Below are positions 13,561-24,945 of a stretch of 64,000 nucleotides of DNA, piece by piece. Location of the stretch: contig JAGYXB010001009.1 of assembly GCA_022495005.1 (NCBI GenBank), positions 1,240,001 through 1,304,000 on the forward strand, written 5' to 3'. Origin of the DNA: Rhyacophila brunnea. Its lineage: Eukaryota > Arthropoda > Insecta > Trichoptera > Rhyacophilidae. The notes under the pieces were generated by a model. The model searched no databases and was not told the origin of the DNA. It worked only from the letters and a program-made list of their open reading frames with translations. Both the position numbers and the translations under genes were made by a program. Each line of letters starts with the position of its first letter. The stretch's first letter is position 1.

Positions 13561-16500
13561 AAATCGATCCCAATTATATTTGGTTGATGAAAAACATAAT
13601 AGAATAAAATACTTTATTGTGTTTTATTTTAATATTTTAGGTTATTGTTTAATATTACTTTGTGTAGATACATTAGTATTAATTATGGATAAATTTACAC
13701 GCGCTTTAACATAATTTTACTCCCTACTTCAATTATAGTTTATCAATTTATGGCTACGGCCATATGTTGTAGCTTAACCACTGAGTAATGACAAAAGAAA
13801 TGGCGTATTTCAAAAAAACACTACCTTATTCTTAGGTCAATAATTATTATAAATCAATCATTATTCATAAGATGTTTATCACACTTGAATGGTTAAGAAC
13901 ATAGCTTATAATAAATATCTTTAGAATCATCTTCAAATGTGTTAATCTTGCCGATTTTTTGAATAATAAAATGCCTAATTCTTGTCAAAATTATCAATAT
14001 AATTTTTTATCGTGAATATTTTACAAAAATTATCTCGTAATAAATTATACTAATGGTTTTATAAATGCGTTTAAAAATTAATAAATGTAAAAAATCTTAA
14101 CACCACTGCACAGTTCTGTACCGAAATATGGCTATATTCTAAAACATTAGAGCGAGAGGTTTAAAAGAATACTATTTTATGTAACAAAATACTTTATGCA
14201 GTCATCAAATGTTTAAAATAACTATAAAAGATAATAAGGCTTCAAAATTATATAAATAGATTATCTACAACGTTTAAGGAGTGTCCAGGATCATGGTTTG
14301 AAAATACAATAAAAAACTCAATTTTGACCTTCGACGAGCATGTCCGCCCTTAAGTATTTGTCATGTGCAATTATTTCCGATATGATTATGAATGTTTTGA
14401 TAAATTTGAGGGGTTAGTAGTAGTAGTGCTATAATGAATAGATTCAATTAACCGTACAATAATTCGATAGGCCGATTTACACAAAACTGGACCGAACAGT
14501 ATGAGATTTGCCATATTGTCATTGTGTAGGTCAACGATTCCCAAATGAGTTCTGCGGAACCCTTCGGTTACCTAATTTAATGGATTTCACGAAAAAATAC
14601 ACAGTTAATGTTTAAAATATTGTGGGGACATTTATATATGGCAGACGAGACAATATTTTGATTGGGTATATTTTACTGCACATCTTGTGTACACACCTAG
14701 ATTAATTGTAATTGTAATCCAGAAACTACACATTTCATCGACTACCGCATACAACGGCAAATAATGCGTAATCACTGATTACGCATTTACTATTCAGATT
14801 ATTACGGTATCAAGGTATTACTAATCAGGTGTACATGGTTACGCTCCGTATGCAGTGTCAATAAATGTAGTAGTCGCAATGTGGTTACATGCACTGTACA
14901 GATACCTTGTACGTTTAAATCATCCATCTTGTAAAAATATTAAATTATAATACTCAATTTTTAAATCATCAACATTTGAATCATCATGAAAATTAACATT
15001 TGGTTAATGAACGAATGTATTTTGATATGGAAAACGGCACTTTTTCATATCAAATAAATACCATACAAAATTTAAGTTTCAGGTTTTGTTATTTGCGACG
15101 TAAAACAATATTTTTATTGTGTGACTAAATTTATGTCGGAAACACTGGTATATCGACATCGCAGCGCTCGTTAGGGCAGGCACTGACGACGATTGTCAGT
15201 CAAATGACAATTGAAAACTTCGAAATTTTATTCTCGTACAGAATTATTGAATTGCATTTATATTTAGCTATATATACCTACCTAAATAGTTTTCTTCTCA
15301 ACTGACGTTTAAATTCACATACTTACTTAAGACGTCGGTTTGGATTTATGTAGCCAACAGAATATGTATCCAAATCGGTCGTGGAAAATTTAACGTTTGC
15401 TAGGCCGGCACGATGTAAGATTGGAAATTGTATATTATTATTATTTATTAAATACAAATCGTTTAGTATTAACTAAACATTTTATATAGGTATCTTGCCG
15501 ATATAATAAAACAACATATAATTAATATTTCCACTATATTACAATATAATATTCAATTAAATAAAAGGGTCACTACTAAAAAAGAGACTCGGATCATACA
15601 ATACTAAGAGCATTGTATGGTTTGCATGATTTTTTATCAAGTAGATAGGTTCCTAATCAGCGATGAGGAATCGTTGTTTTTTATGAGGACCACATAAACA
15701 TAAAAAAACTTCTTATATGCCGCTGTTAGGCCAATTATTAAAAAAAAAACCTTCATTCTTTGACACATTATTAAAAACATGCGTGGTCCATACGTTGCTT
15801 ATCACTGAAATAAACGACCGATTAGTAAATCTTTTTGTAATATTAAATAAAATAGACTATTTTCTTCGGTCTCCTCAATTGTGCTTCTTGGTTGAGGATT
15901 GCGATTCGAAATACAGCAATCTTTGAGTAATCAAAATTCTCTAACTCTGACGGTATCTACTTCTCTCAGAGCTGAGTGAAGGCTGTATTCGGTAACCTGC
16001 TTCACTTCCTCGGCTTTTCCTTTCTTGAAAAATATCCAAAACCATCAGTCACTCTAGGTTATCCGATTGATAATGAACAATATATCATAAAAATAAGTAC
16101 ATTTTAGATAATATTATTATGTTGTAAACAGCAGCTGCCCCTTAATTACGAGTGTCTAAGTGTTTGATTCGGTCTGTGCACTATCCAAGAATTTGGAGCA
16201 TTCCACAATACTATTTGATTTCTCGGTCCTTCCATAACGTGGTACAACTTCTAATCATATTTTTGGCAATGCATAATATGCACCTTCATATGATCTTTGC
16301 TTCACAACCGCATTTTCTGCTAATGATTGATCCCATGTATAAAAACTTGTCCCCTACTTTTAGTTTTTGAAGTAGGAGGTTACCTTCATTAAACACCAAT
16401 AACCTGGTCTTAATCTTATTAATGAAGTGACCACATTCTGTGACTCTCTTCCTCTACCCAATGGAGTAACCCTGGAATCGTCAGCGGCGATCAATGTAGC

Positions 16501-16780
16501 GACGTCTGCAATTCTTAAATTAATTAGCTCATTTGCTCGAAGGTCACCAATTATTATTCTCTAGTTTATTTCTTATTTCTTTTATTAGACATTATTCACT
16601 TCTTATTTATTCTACAAGAGCTATTAAATTGTAGTTATAATTTTTATTACCTGTATGAGATTTATATTATGTACTTTCATTTCTTGCTAGTAAGACAGTG
16701 TTGAAATAACACTATTAAAAAAATACATATACGTATATATTTCTCACATATTATTTTATGTAATAAACTATAGTAGTGGC
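13561..16780. other. AT-rich stretch with relics of uncertain origin
   Basis: Contains a perfect 12 bp inverted repeat with 1 nt spacer (14763-14787). Sequence near 14534-14570 (CAACGATTCCCAAATG, TCTGCGGAACCC) resembles a hAT end but has no partner. Two GC-richer patches (15870-16050 and 16150-16520) may be minus-strand retroelement remnants; no motif decided it. Confidence 0.35.
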
Positions 16781-16789
16781 GCAACCTGG

Positions 16790-17125
16790 CATGGATAGGT
16801 GCATGTTGGGCATTACGTGGAAAACCCACAAAACAACCCAATTGATAAGGAGGCAGACAAAAGTACGTGATATAGCAGAGGTCGCTAAGTTGATGAGATA
16901 TACATAGGCTGGCCACGTAGCTCGGTGAGTCAACAACCGCTGGAAAAATGCTGTCAAATAGTGGTACCCAGTGGACACTAAGGGATACCTTAAACCCCGC
17001 TTGATAAATGTACTAATAAAGTTCAGAATCTATATGTACGTAGTAGCGAATAATTACCGACCAATAAGAGTAGAAGAAGCGAGGAGCCTTCATCCAGCAG
17101 TAGGTCGACCTCGGCTAATTATAAT
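16790..17125 (+). pseudogene. RTE-type LINE 3' fragment, decayed
   Basis: The + frame reads GMDRCMLGITWKTHK, then RRQTKVRDIAEVAKLM, then AGHVAR, NNRWKN and WYPVDTKG, broken by three in-frame stops. A further piece near 17080-17125 reads GAFIQQ-stop-VDLG. These match in order the C-terminal region of the minus-strand LINE at 53.9-56.7 kb, so this is an older copy of the same family in the opposite orientation. Confidence 0.7.
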
Positions 17126-17459
17126 AAAATTGTGTATGTTATTTCTTTCAAAATATTACATTAACTGGATGATTTAGTATTAGCATAAAGCAAGTATAAT
17201 ATAAGTAATTATTCATGAAATTAAATGTATTAAAATAAGCTATAATAGTTTTAAAAAAATGTGAACGGTATGCTGTGTAGAAATCCAATTGAGACAGCCT
17301 TGCGCCACTTACTGGCAGTAACTGTGATTTTGTTGCACAACACCGCAACTACCATACGTTTAATGACCCGTTCGTCTGTAAATTATTATTTTGTATTGAT
17401 CTCTATTCGATACGCAATGCTTTTACCTTTACAATATTATTGTACGTTGAAAAACATAA

Positions 17460-18410
17460 TACATCACATCACGAGTACCAATTCAAAAAGTTTTCAAACA
17501 CAAACCTTATAATTATATTATGTCAAAAAATTATTTAAAACGTCAATCTGAGGCGAAAGATCTTGGGATAATTTTTGATTCTTCATTATCCTTTCACTCG
17601 CATATAACTTCCACGGCTCTACGTGCGAGTAAGCTTCTAGGATTCATCATGCGACAATTCAAACCATTCAAGAATCCTAATGTATTACGTACACTCTACG
17701 TCTCATTAGTGCGTAGCATTCTTGAATATGGGTCGATTATCTGGTGTCCTTTTAGAACGCGTCCAGAAGAAATTTCTTCGATGTCTTTATTTTAAAACAT
17801 TTAACTATTTTCCTTTCGATAATTCGTCAGATGATTATTTTCCGACTGCCTTTCTACACGGCATGCTTACTTTTCACTCTCTTGAATCTCGTCGGTCTCT
17901 TCTGCTGTTGAAACACTTTTGCCTGTTATCGCGAGGGATGGTTTCCAATCCTGGTGTCCTAATGAATTTGAATTTCCATGCGCCTGTCAATTACCTACGT
18001 GGTCGCAGTCATGGTTTATTCTGGATTGGAACCGTTTCCTCGTGTCAAGCCCATCAGGCACCATTGGCGAGGGGTGCAAGACTAGTAAATGCGCTTCCTA
18101 AAGACATAGACATTTTCAATGATGTACTTTGCATTTTATTTTTGAAACTGTATTTTTCTGTATAAAATTGTATATTTTCCGTTCTCAAAAATTATATTTT
18201 TCTGTATTAAATTATACTTAAGTATGTTTTGATTTTTTTTTTTTTTGTTATTATTATTGTTATTATATATATATTTCTTTTTCTATATTCTCTTCTCTCT
18301 TGTGAGGGTAATGTTTGACTTATAATGTAAATCTCATGTTGTGTACGTCTTGAATTTAGATTTGTTATGTCCACAATGTTTTGTATTCTTAAATAAATAA
18401 ATAAATAAAG
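17460..18410 (+). pseudogene. Non-LTR retrotransposon (Jockey/CR1-like) RT 3' fragment with tail
   Basis: The frame from about 17520 reads KDLGIIFDSSLSFHSHI, LGFIMRQFKPFKN, LRTLYVSLVRSILEYGSIIW: the thumb-side region after the RT catalytic core. A frameshift near 17750 moves the reading to VQKKFLRCLYFKTFNYF and on to ARLVNALPKDIDIF, ending at a stop at 18163-18165. A 3' UTR follows and ends in a (TAAA)n run (18391-18409), as in Jockey-type elements. The 5' two-thirds, including the catalytic FADD, are missing: 5' truncated and frameshifted. Confidence 0.75.
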
Positions 18411-21205
18411 TCGCATAAACATATTATTCGATACGCTAAGAAAAGTCAATTGCTTCCGAGCTCTGAATAAATCAAATAATGATTAACATATCGTCATAGA
18501 CTAGGGTTTATAATACTGGAATCTTAAATATTGAACTTGAAAGGAAATCATATTGTATAAAAAATGTTGACATCCCAAAATTTCATAATCACCTTTCAAA
18601 TTAAGAAATTATGTTTTTTGTATAAATAAATGAATACCTCTAGCTCAATAAATAAATGAATAAGGAAATATATAAATGAATTATTAGTTGCTTGTTTATA
18701 CAATTGTTTTCAGACCATGTGTGAGAAAATTGTACGCATTTTTTCACGTTTTATAAAACGTTAATGCCATACAATTTTTTATTTTTTTAATCGTAGGTAA
18801 CTCGTATTCTCTTTTGTCACCACAACCATACCGATGACATTAGCCTGATTCTAAATAGTGATAATTAAAAGTCAACCTTCATAATTATTTTTACATTTAG
18901 GTATTATAGATATACGGATTTACGGTACATAATTAAAAAATGTATTCATTATTTTTATTGGTGATTAGATTAGATCCGTTATCCAGTGCGCTAAATCAAC
19001 CAGGGCCGTAATGCATTTACGTTTTAGTATACCTAACTGCAATTTTATTCCAAATAGGAAAACTCTAAAGCCACACAAGATTTTTGTTAGTCATGATAAG
19101 AGTAGGTACACAAACGAATGACACGTTTCCGCGACATAACCAAAAGTTAAGTCGGCGTAGTGTTATATTTGCTGGTAAGTTACCTAATTGTTACTGACTA
19201 GATATAAGATGTTTTGAAATAGTATTTTCTTTCTAATATTACTGACGGATTAAAATATACATGTTGACTTACGTCTTTTAATTTTATGTAATCTTCCATT
19301 CACTATAACGTAGTTATGTGAGTACACATTCACAAAGATTTAACTCAAATTTAACTAGCTTGTTAACTATTAGACGGGCACAATTCATTGTTGTTATAAT
19401 CGATGCCCAAGGTGTTTGTATGGTCATATTTAGTATGTACTTAAGTGGAGTATGAATTAATAAGTAAGCGGTACAGAAACCAAATAAACTGTGACTAGGT
19501 ATTACATAGTTCTACAGTACTTAAACAGTCTTCCTCTCGGTGCCACGTCATGACAGGGCAGAATCTCACCTCCATTTCTGCCATTTATCAATCCATAATC
19601 ATATCATCTTCCAGTTTGTAAGTCTTCCCATTTTGCATCAATCTTCTTCTTCGTGGTGACTTTTTAAATCTTCCTTCAGCTCAGATTTACTTATAATAAT
19701 ACCCGCCAAGATACATTGTCCATGTATATTGTTGTCTATATAGTTTTGTCCGTGATGTTGATAATTTGAGAAATCTCGAAAAAAAATATTTATACCTCTC
19801 TAGGGTGGAATAATTTCGTGTACTAGGAGAACTTGGTAAATGTGTTGATTGACATAAGTATGATGTCGAAAAATATCAATTCTCAGGGCAGCTATTTGTA
19901 CGTTTGACTTTCTGTGGTAAATCATGCATGTTTTTAAATTTTAGTTTGTTGAGAATTTACAAATATTGTACTAAAATATAAAAACATCCCAAAAAATAAA
20001 GCTAAGTGTACCAATAGCTACCGTGAGAATTTATGTTTTTGGACTTATCAACATATTCATGCCATACACGGAATTCATCCCTGGCGAATTTTAAAAATCG
20101 CATTCAAAGTCACGGTCCATAGAAAATGCTGATAAATTTTATATGCAATATGATAAATTTTGTAGCGTTTAAACCTGTTCGCAGCATGAACAAACGCTAG
20201 GAAAAACGCCTTTGCTGGATGACGGTTGCGGTAAGCTGCTCACCATTTATCGATTTCTCGAAATTCTTATTGAGAAATGACAATTGTTATCGAAATGTCG
20301 GAAAATTAATTTCTCAAGACGAGATTTCTCGATCACAACCTCTCTCTATCCATGTTTTTGTATTGTATCTTGCTCCCTGCTCTCATACAAGAAGAAGAAA
20401 AAGAAGATTCACAAATACTTACATACTTATATAAATATATATATTTTTTAGTTAAATTGACATTAAAGTTTATTTAAAAATCGATATTAATCAAATGCTA
20501 GGTATTTAAACGTAGTTTTAGTGAATTTTGTAAATTTTGTTGAATAAAAAAAGTTGTTCATTTTAGCATTTAGTTTACAAAATTCAAATAAATTTGAATT
20601 CAATTTCCATCATGTATTTTCCGTATTTTTAAATGAATATCTATATCTATAATGTTATTTATTCACCAATTTACTTGACAATCTTTTAAAAGACTATGTA
20701 TTTGAATTATTAATTATTGTAATCAGATAAAAACATAGGTAATTTAATATTATAATAATATTATGTAGACTAAAATAAATTAACACCCAAATTGCTATAT
20801 AGATTGTCCCAAACGACTTTGAAATATCTAGTCCGTTACTTACATTTTTTTGTTTCTTTTCTTTGCTCAATACATTTTTTTAGTATTAGAAAGGAATTAA
20901 GCACTTAAATTTCTCAATGTAATTGCGTTCGTGTTACGTAATAGTAAATAACAATAAACCATGCAATGTTCATCGCAATAAGTAGCGCCACAACGATGAA
21001 TCAATATTCTATACAATGTATAAATAAGACGTAGCGGGAACTATGATACTGTTTAATATAAAATGAATATGATGAATATTGTCAATAGTCATAAATAAAA
21101 ACCACTTCATGTGGTCTTCTCATTATGGAAGTTGAACAATACAATGAGTAATATGAATATTTTATATTAACTCATTATATATTATTTGATATTTATGTTA
21201 ACTTC

Positions 21206-21237
<32 letters not shown>

Positions 21238-23239
21238 GCATAATATACACTAAAATAATGCAATGCAATAACCATGAACTTTGAGAATTGGTTTATTATT
21301 CCTTCATTAAATAATAAAATTAGTGATATTTTTTAATGTTATGAAATTAATTCGTAATTGTAGCTAATATTTGTATGAACATAAATAGCGCTCTACTTTG
21401 GAGAAATACAAAAGATTCATTTTTTTAAAACATGGATTTTTAAAACAGGATCTTTAAAATGAAATGAACACTTCAGTTAATCCTGATTCTCGATTTTTTA
21501 AGTTACCTAGTAGATATTCTTTTGATTGAAATTGATCTTTCCAATCTCAAATAACAGAAAATATTATAAAAGCATGATAGGTATGTAAAAAAAATAGATT
21601 TCTCATATACGGCAACAAGAATCGCAATTCCGGATTCCCGAATATCGGTATACTGCATCCCGCTCGATTGAAATGACTCGCATGAAATCACGGGATTACA
21701 ATACTTAAATTCCGGGATTAGATTTAATAATATATTCTTTTTTTAAGAATACATTTGTGTATCGATTTATTCTGTAGCTACTTGTACGTTAATTTTGGCA
21801 TTTTTTATACAAATAAAACGTGTTCCTAAAAATGATTCCATAGGAAATATGTATTTTTTTCTGGATTCTTAATTATGTTGGGTATATATTATTATCTGGT
21901 ATTGAATAAATACTGAAACAACTGGACAAACATGTTTTTGCCAAACACGGGAACGGGATCGAAAATGATAATCCCGAAATCCCGGAATTTTGTTTTTATC
22001 CGTATTCATAAAACTTAGTAGGTATGTAGGTGATACATGATGGTATGTACCATAATATGTATGATTTTACAACCATATTATAGACTATAGACTATAGAGC
22101 ATAAACAAAAGTGCAATATGGCAGAATTATATAAGTTTCAGTTGGTTGTTGGTATTATGTCAAGAGAAATTATTAATTGTTTAAGACTAGTTTGCACATA
22201 AACAGGAATCAGAAACATTTTAATCATTATAAACTTATGGCCATCGTTATTATAATTAACAAATTCAATATATTTTTAATCTATACAACTCATTGATATG
22301 TATACCACAGTTGGTTTGAAAATAACTTCGTAAAATACTAAATGCTGCAATTTGAAATTGTGACTTATTTATTTCTCAGATAACTATCATTAACAATATA
22401 AAACTAATAAATATATAGAAAAAGGACTGGAATAATATCCTTAAAATAATACTGTAAATGGGCATATATAAACGAGCAGGCAAAATAGTTTTTTATGGTA
22501 ATAAATACTAAGAAAATACTTTATTTCCCAGATATGTTTTATACACGTGGGAAATAAAGTTTGTTGAATAAGTTTAAGAAAATATGCCTTTTTTCTGTTT
22601 TCCGGATTTAAAGGGGTGGGATGGAATGATATTTTATTATATTGTCGAAAGGACTGAATAGTTTTATCAAGTCTGACTCAAGCGTATAAAACTCTGAGAT
22701 AGTTACACGTCACGTTACCTATCACTGAAAGAAAACTCAATAATATGACATAACTTACAGTGAACAATAGAAACATTGCGAGTTAAAATCATTTCTATAT
22801 AATCTATATTAAAACTGAGGGCGCTTAGGAAAAATATATTGTATAAAATATTAAAATTATTGTAATTAGTACGAGTTACTTCCGTATTATAAAACAGTGT
22901 AATGCATCAATATTATCAGTAAATATTATCAAATCAGATTAGCGATCAGTTTAAAGATGGTATGCGTCAGTTGGTTAACATTGATAACAATTGAGTTTTT
23001 TTTTCAGGGTTAAAACATTGTGTCTTCACAGGGTTTATCCGAATCATTATATCCTGTTTGGGAACAATTAAATGATATTTTGATAAAATCAATTGAACAT
23101 AATAAAATTATAATTAAAATTATCATTATAATGCATTTATTGTTAGAATACACAAATTTAAGACAAATAATGAAGGCCAAAAAAAGTATTTAATATGGTA
23201 AATCTATCGTTGATATCCGTGCATCTAATTTTAACTTAC
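18411..23239. other. AT-rich stretch, nothing coding recognised
   Basis: Contains a (TA)n microsatellite at about 21208-21238 and CCGGGATT/CCCGGAA-type words at 21625-21720 and 21950-21990, which may be remnants of a transposon pair. No gene could be supported. Confidence 0.4.
21208..21238. repeat. (TA)n microsatellite
   Basis: Uninterrupted TA dinucleotides for about 28 bp after AATATATA. Confidence 0.8.
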
Positions 23240-23395
23240 CCACTGATTTTAGGGTATAGGGCACAGGCCTCCATAGACTGGAGGTTGTATTGCGAGAAAT
23301 GGATGTTAGCGACTTGCTCTACCAATTAATTCCAAACTCTGGGTCCAACACACAGATTAATAAAATAACATGTGATTTTTCCAGATCCAGGTAAT
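23240..23395 (-). mobile_element. SINE family 1, old diverged copy
   Basis: On the minus strand it matches the body of the SINE at 57935-58172: the TGCGAGAAATGG block, CTCCATAGACTGGAGG, and GATCCAGG near its tRNA side. The tRNA-like head has been lost or has decayed beyond recognition. Confidence 0.55.
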
Positions 23396-23883
23396 AATAC
23401 AATTTACTTATGATGTTGTAACTAACTTAATCTTACTGACAGCCGATGAAGGTGTATAGAGGTGCGGTATTTGTAGCCCACTAGATTCGATATATTTTTT
23501 AAATAATTACGTAATAGGTATTAATAATAAAGAATCTTTAGATAAGTAAAATTTATCATTTGATTGCATAATAAATACCTGTATAATAATATTACATGGT
23601 ACTATACCGATTATTTCTGGGGATGGGGTGCATCCACAGCACCTATGAACGGCACGCTACTGGTACACATTGATTTTATTCTCCCATCAGAAAAAAATAT
23701 TCACATACATATCGGAATGTTCTGGCAGGAGAATAAATACATAAGTGTGGGTGTAAGAAGGTATAATTCTCGAGTGTAGAGAAATATGGGATAAATTAAA
23801 CACGTGTTAAAGAATATGTTATTTTCATTATTAGTAATATTTGGGGACATTCAGAAGGCTTTGCAATTATTAAGTTTTATGGC

Positions 23884-23980
23884 CTGACCGTCACTTATTC
23901 ATAAAACAAAACTGACTTCAAAGTCTTGATCTATCAAGATTTTTCTGTCATATTGATCTGTTCTGTGGTTTAAATCAAGA
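23884..23980. repeat. Dispersed repeat, copy 1
   Basis: TGACCGTCACTTATTCATAA and the following CAAAACTGACTTCAAAGTCTT region match 36416-36510 with moderate divergence, including a downstream TCTTCTG/TGTTCTG block. Class unknown. Copy 1 lies upstream of gene 1 and copy 2 near the end of its intron. Confidence 0.5.
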
Positions 23981-24730
23981 TGAGAGGTAGCTAAAGAAGA
24001 TATTGAAAAAGGTCTTCATAGCATATACTCCATTAGGCAGTCTAAGTCTCGAGGATAAAAGATATCCAATCACCCAGGTAGTTCCTCTTCAATAGATCGA
24101 AAAAAAGAGAATTGGGGAGAATTTGGGAGATACTGAGTCGAAACCTATACAGTACCAATAAAGCTATGACAGTGGAGAGAGCTTGCGACAGACAAAGAGG
24201 AGTGAACACGTTTTCTGGAGGTGGCCAAAACTCACGTTGGGTTGTAATATAGGTACGTATAAATAAATTTGAAAATTACCTAGGTAATTTTAAATGACTT
24301 CACTGCAAAATTAAATTTTCAACTTTATTTATTTTTATTTTTGCCAGATATTTGAAGTGTGATAAAATTCAGACAAATAATAATTATAGAAATTATTGAC
24401 ATGTTATCAAAAAAAAATACACAAATATTTTTTTTACTCACATATAATCATCTACAAATGTACTTATAATTCAATAAGAAAGTTTTTTTTTAATTTTAAG
24501 CCCTATCATAATAATTATGTAGTACTTTGTTCTTGATTGATCTAAGATCTATTCAGGGATGCTGTTATAATGTTATGTAACAATTGTACGAATTGTTTGA
24601 AATTCCTAATAATTATTAACCACAAAGACGGTTCTAAAAACACCGGCATCAGTACAGCATCCTTAACGATGATTGGTATCAGGTATTTGTTTGTTTTTGT
24701 TGCTAAACCCGATCAGCCGATTGGTCGAAT

Positions 24731-24750
24731 AATATTCGCGCGCGAATATT
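24731..24750. promoter_or_regulatory. Perfect 20 bp CpG palindrome upstream of gene 1
   Basis: AATATTCGCGCGCGAATATT reads identically on both strands and lies just upstream of the TATA-like box of gene 1. The CGCGCGCG core stands out in this AT-rich region. It could bind a dimeric regulator, but no factor is identified and no copy was noticed upstream of genes 2 or 3. Confidence 0.35.
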
Positions 24751-24757
24751 TTGTTTC

Positions 24758-24792
24758 TTTAAATATGGTTTAATGGCATTGAAATAATCAGT
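24758..24792 (+). promoter_or_regulatory. Candidate core promoter of gene 1 (TATA-like plus Inr)
   Basis: A TATA-like TTTAAATA at 24758-24765 lies 32 nt upstream of the A of TCAGT (24788-24792), the arthropod initiator consensus. That geometry would give an 86 nt 5' UTR. Position and spacing are as expected, but short motifs are common in AT-rich DNA, so only a TSS assay would settle it. Confidence 0.4.
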
Positions 24793-24875
24793 ATGTGTTC
24801 GTACTCACCGGCGAAGTGAGTTGTGTAGTGAAAATTTCAAAGGCAACATTATTACTTAAAAAACTATTATTTAAA

Positions 24876-24945
24876 ATGTCTAAAAGTACGGAGAAAATAT
24901 TTCCCCCAAACAAAGCATGGCCGCAATATTTGGCAGTGATAAGCT
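24876..24945 (+). CDS. Exon 1 of Tret1-like gene 1
   Basis: 70 nt encoding 23 residues plus the first base of Cys24, too short to stand out as an ORF. It ends in W-P-Q-Y-L-A-V-I-S, the same W/Y-P-Q-x-x-A-V-x-S-C block found in the first exons at 42398 and 63617. The donor GTGAGT at 24946 is a strong consensus site and phase 1 fits the acceptor at 36955/36956. ATG at 24876 is preceded by AAAA, a good insect start context. Confidence 0.88.
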
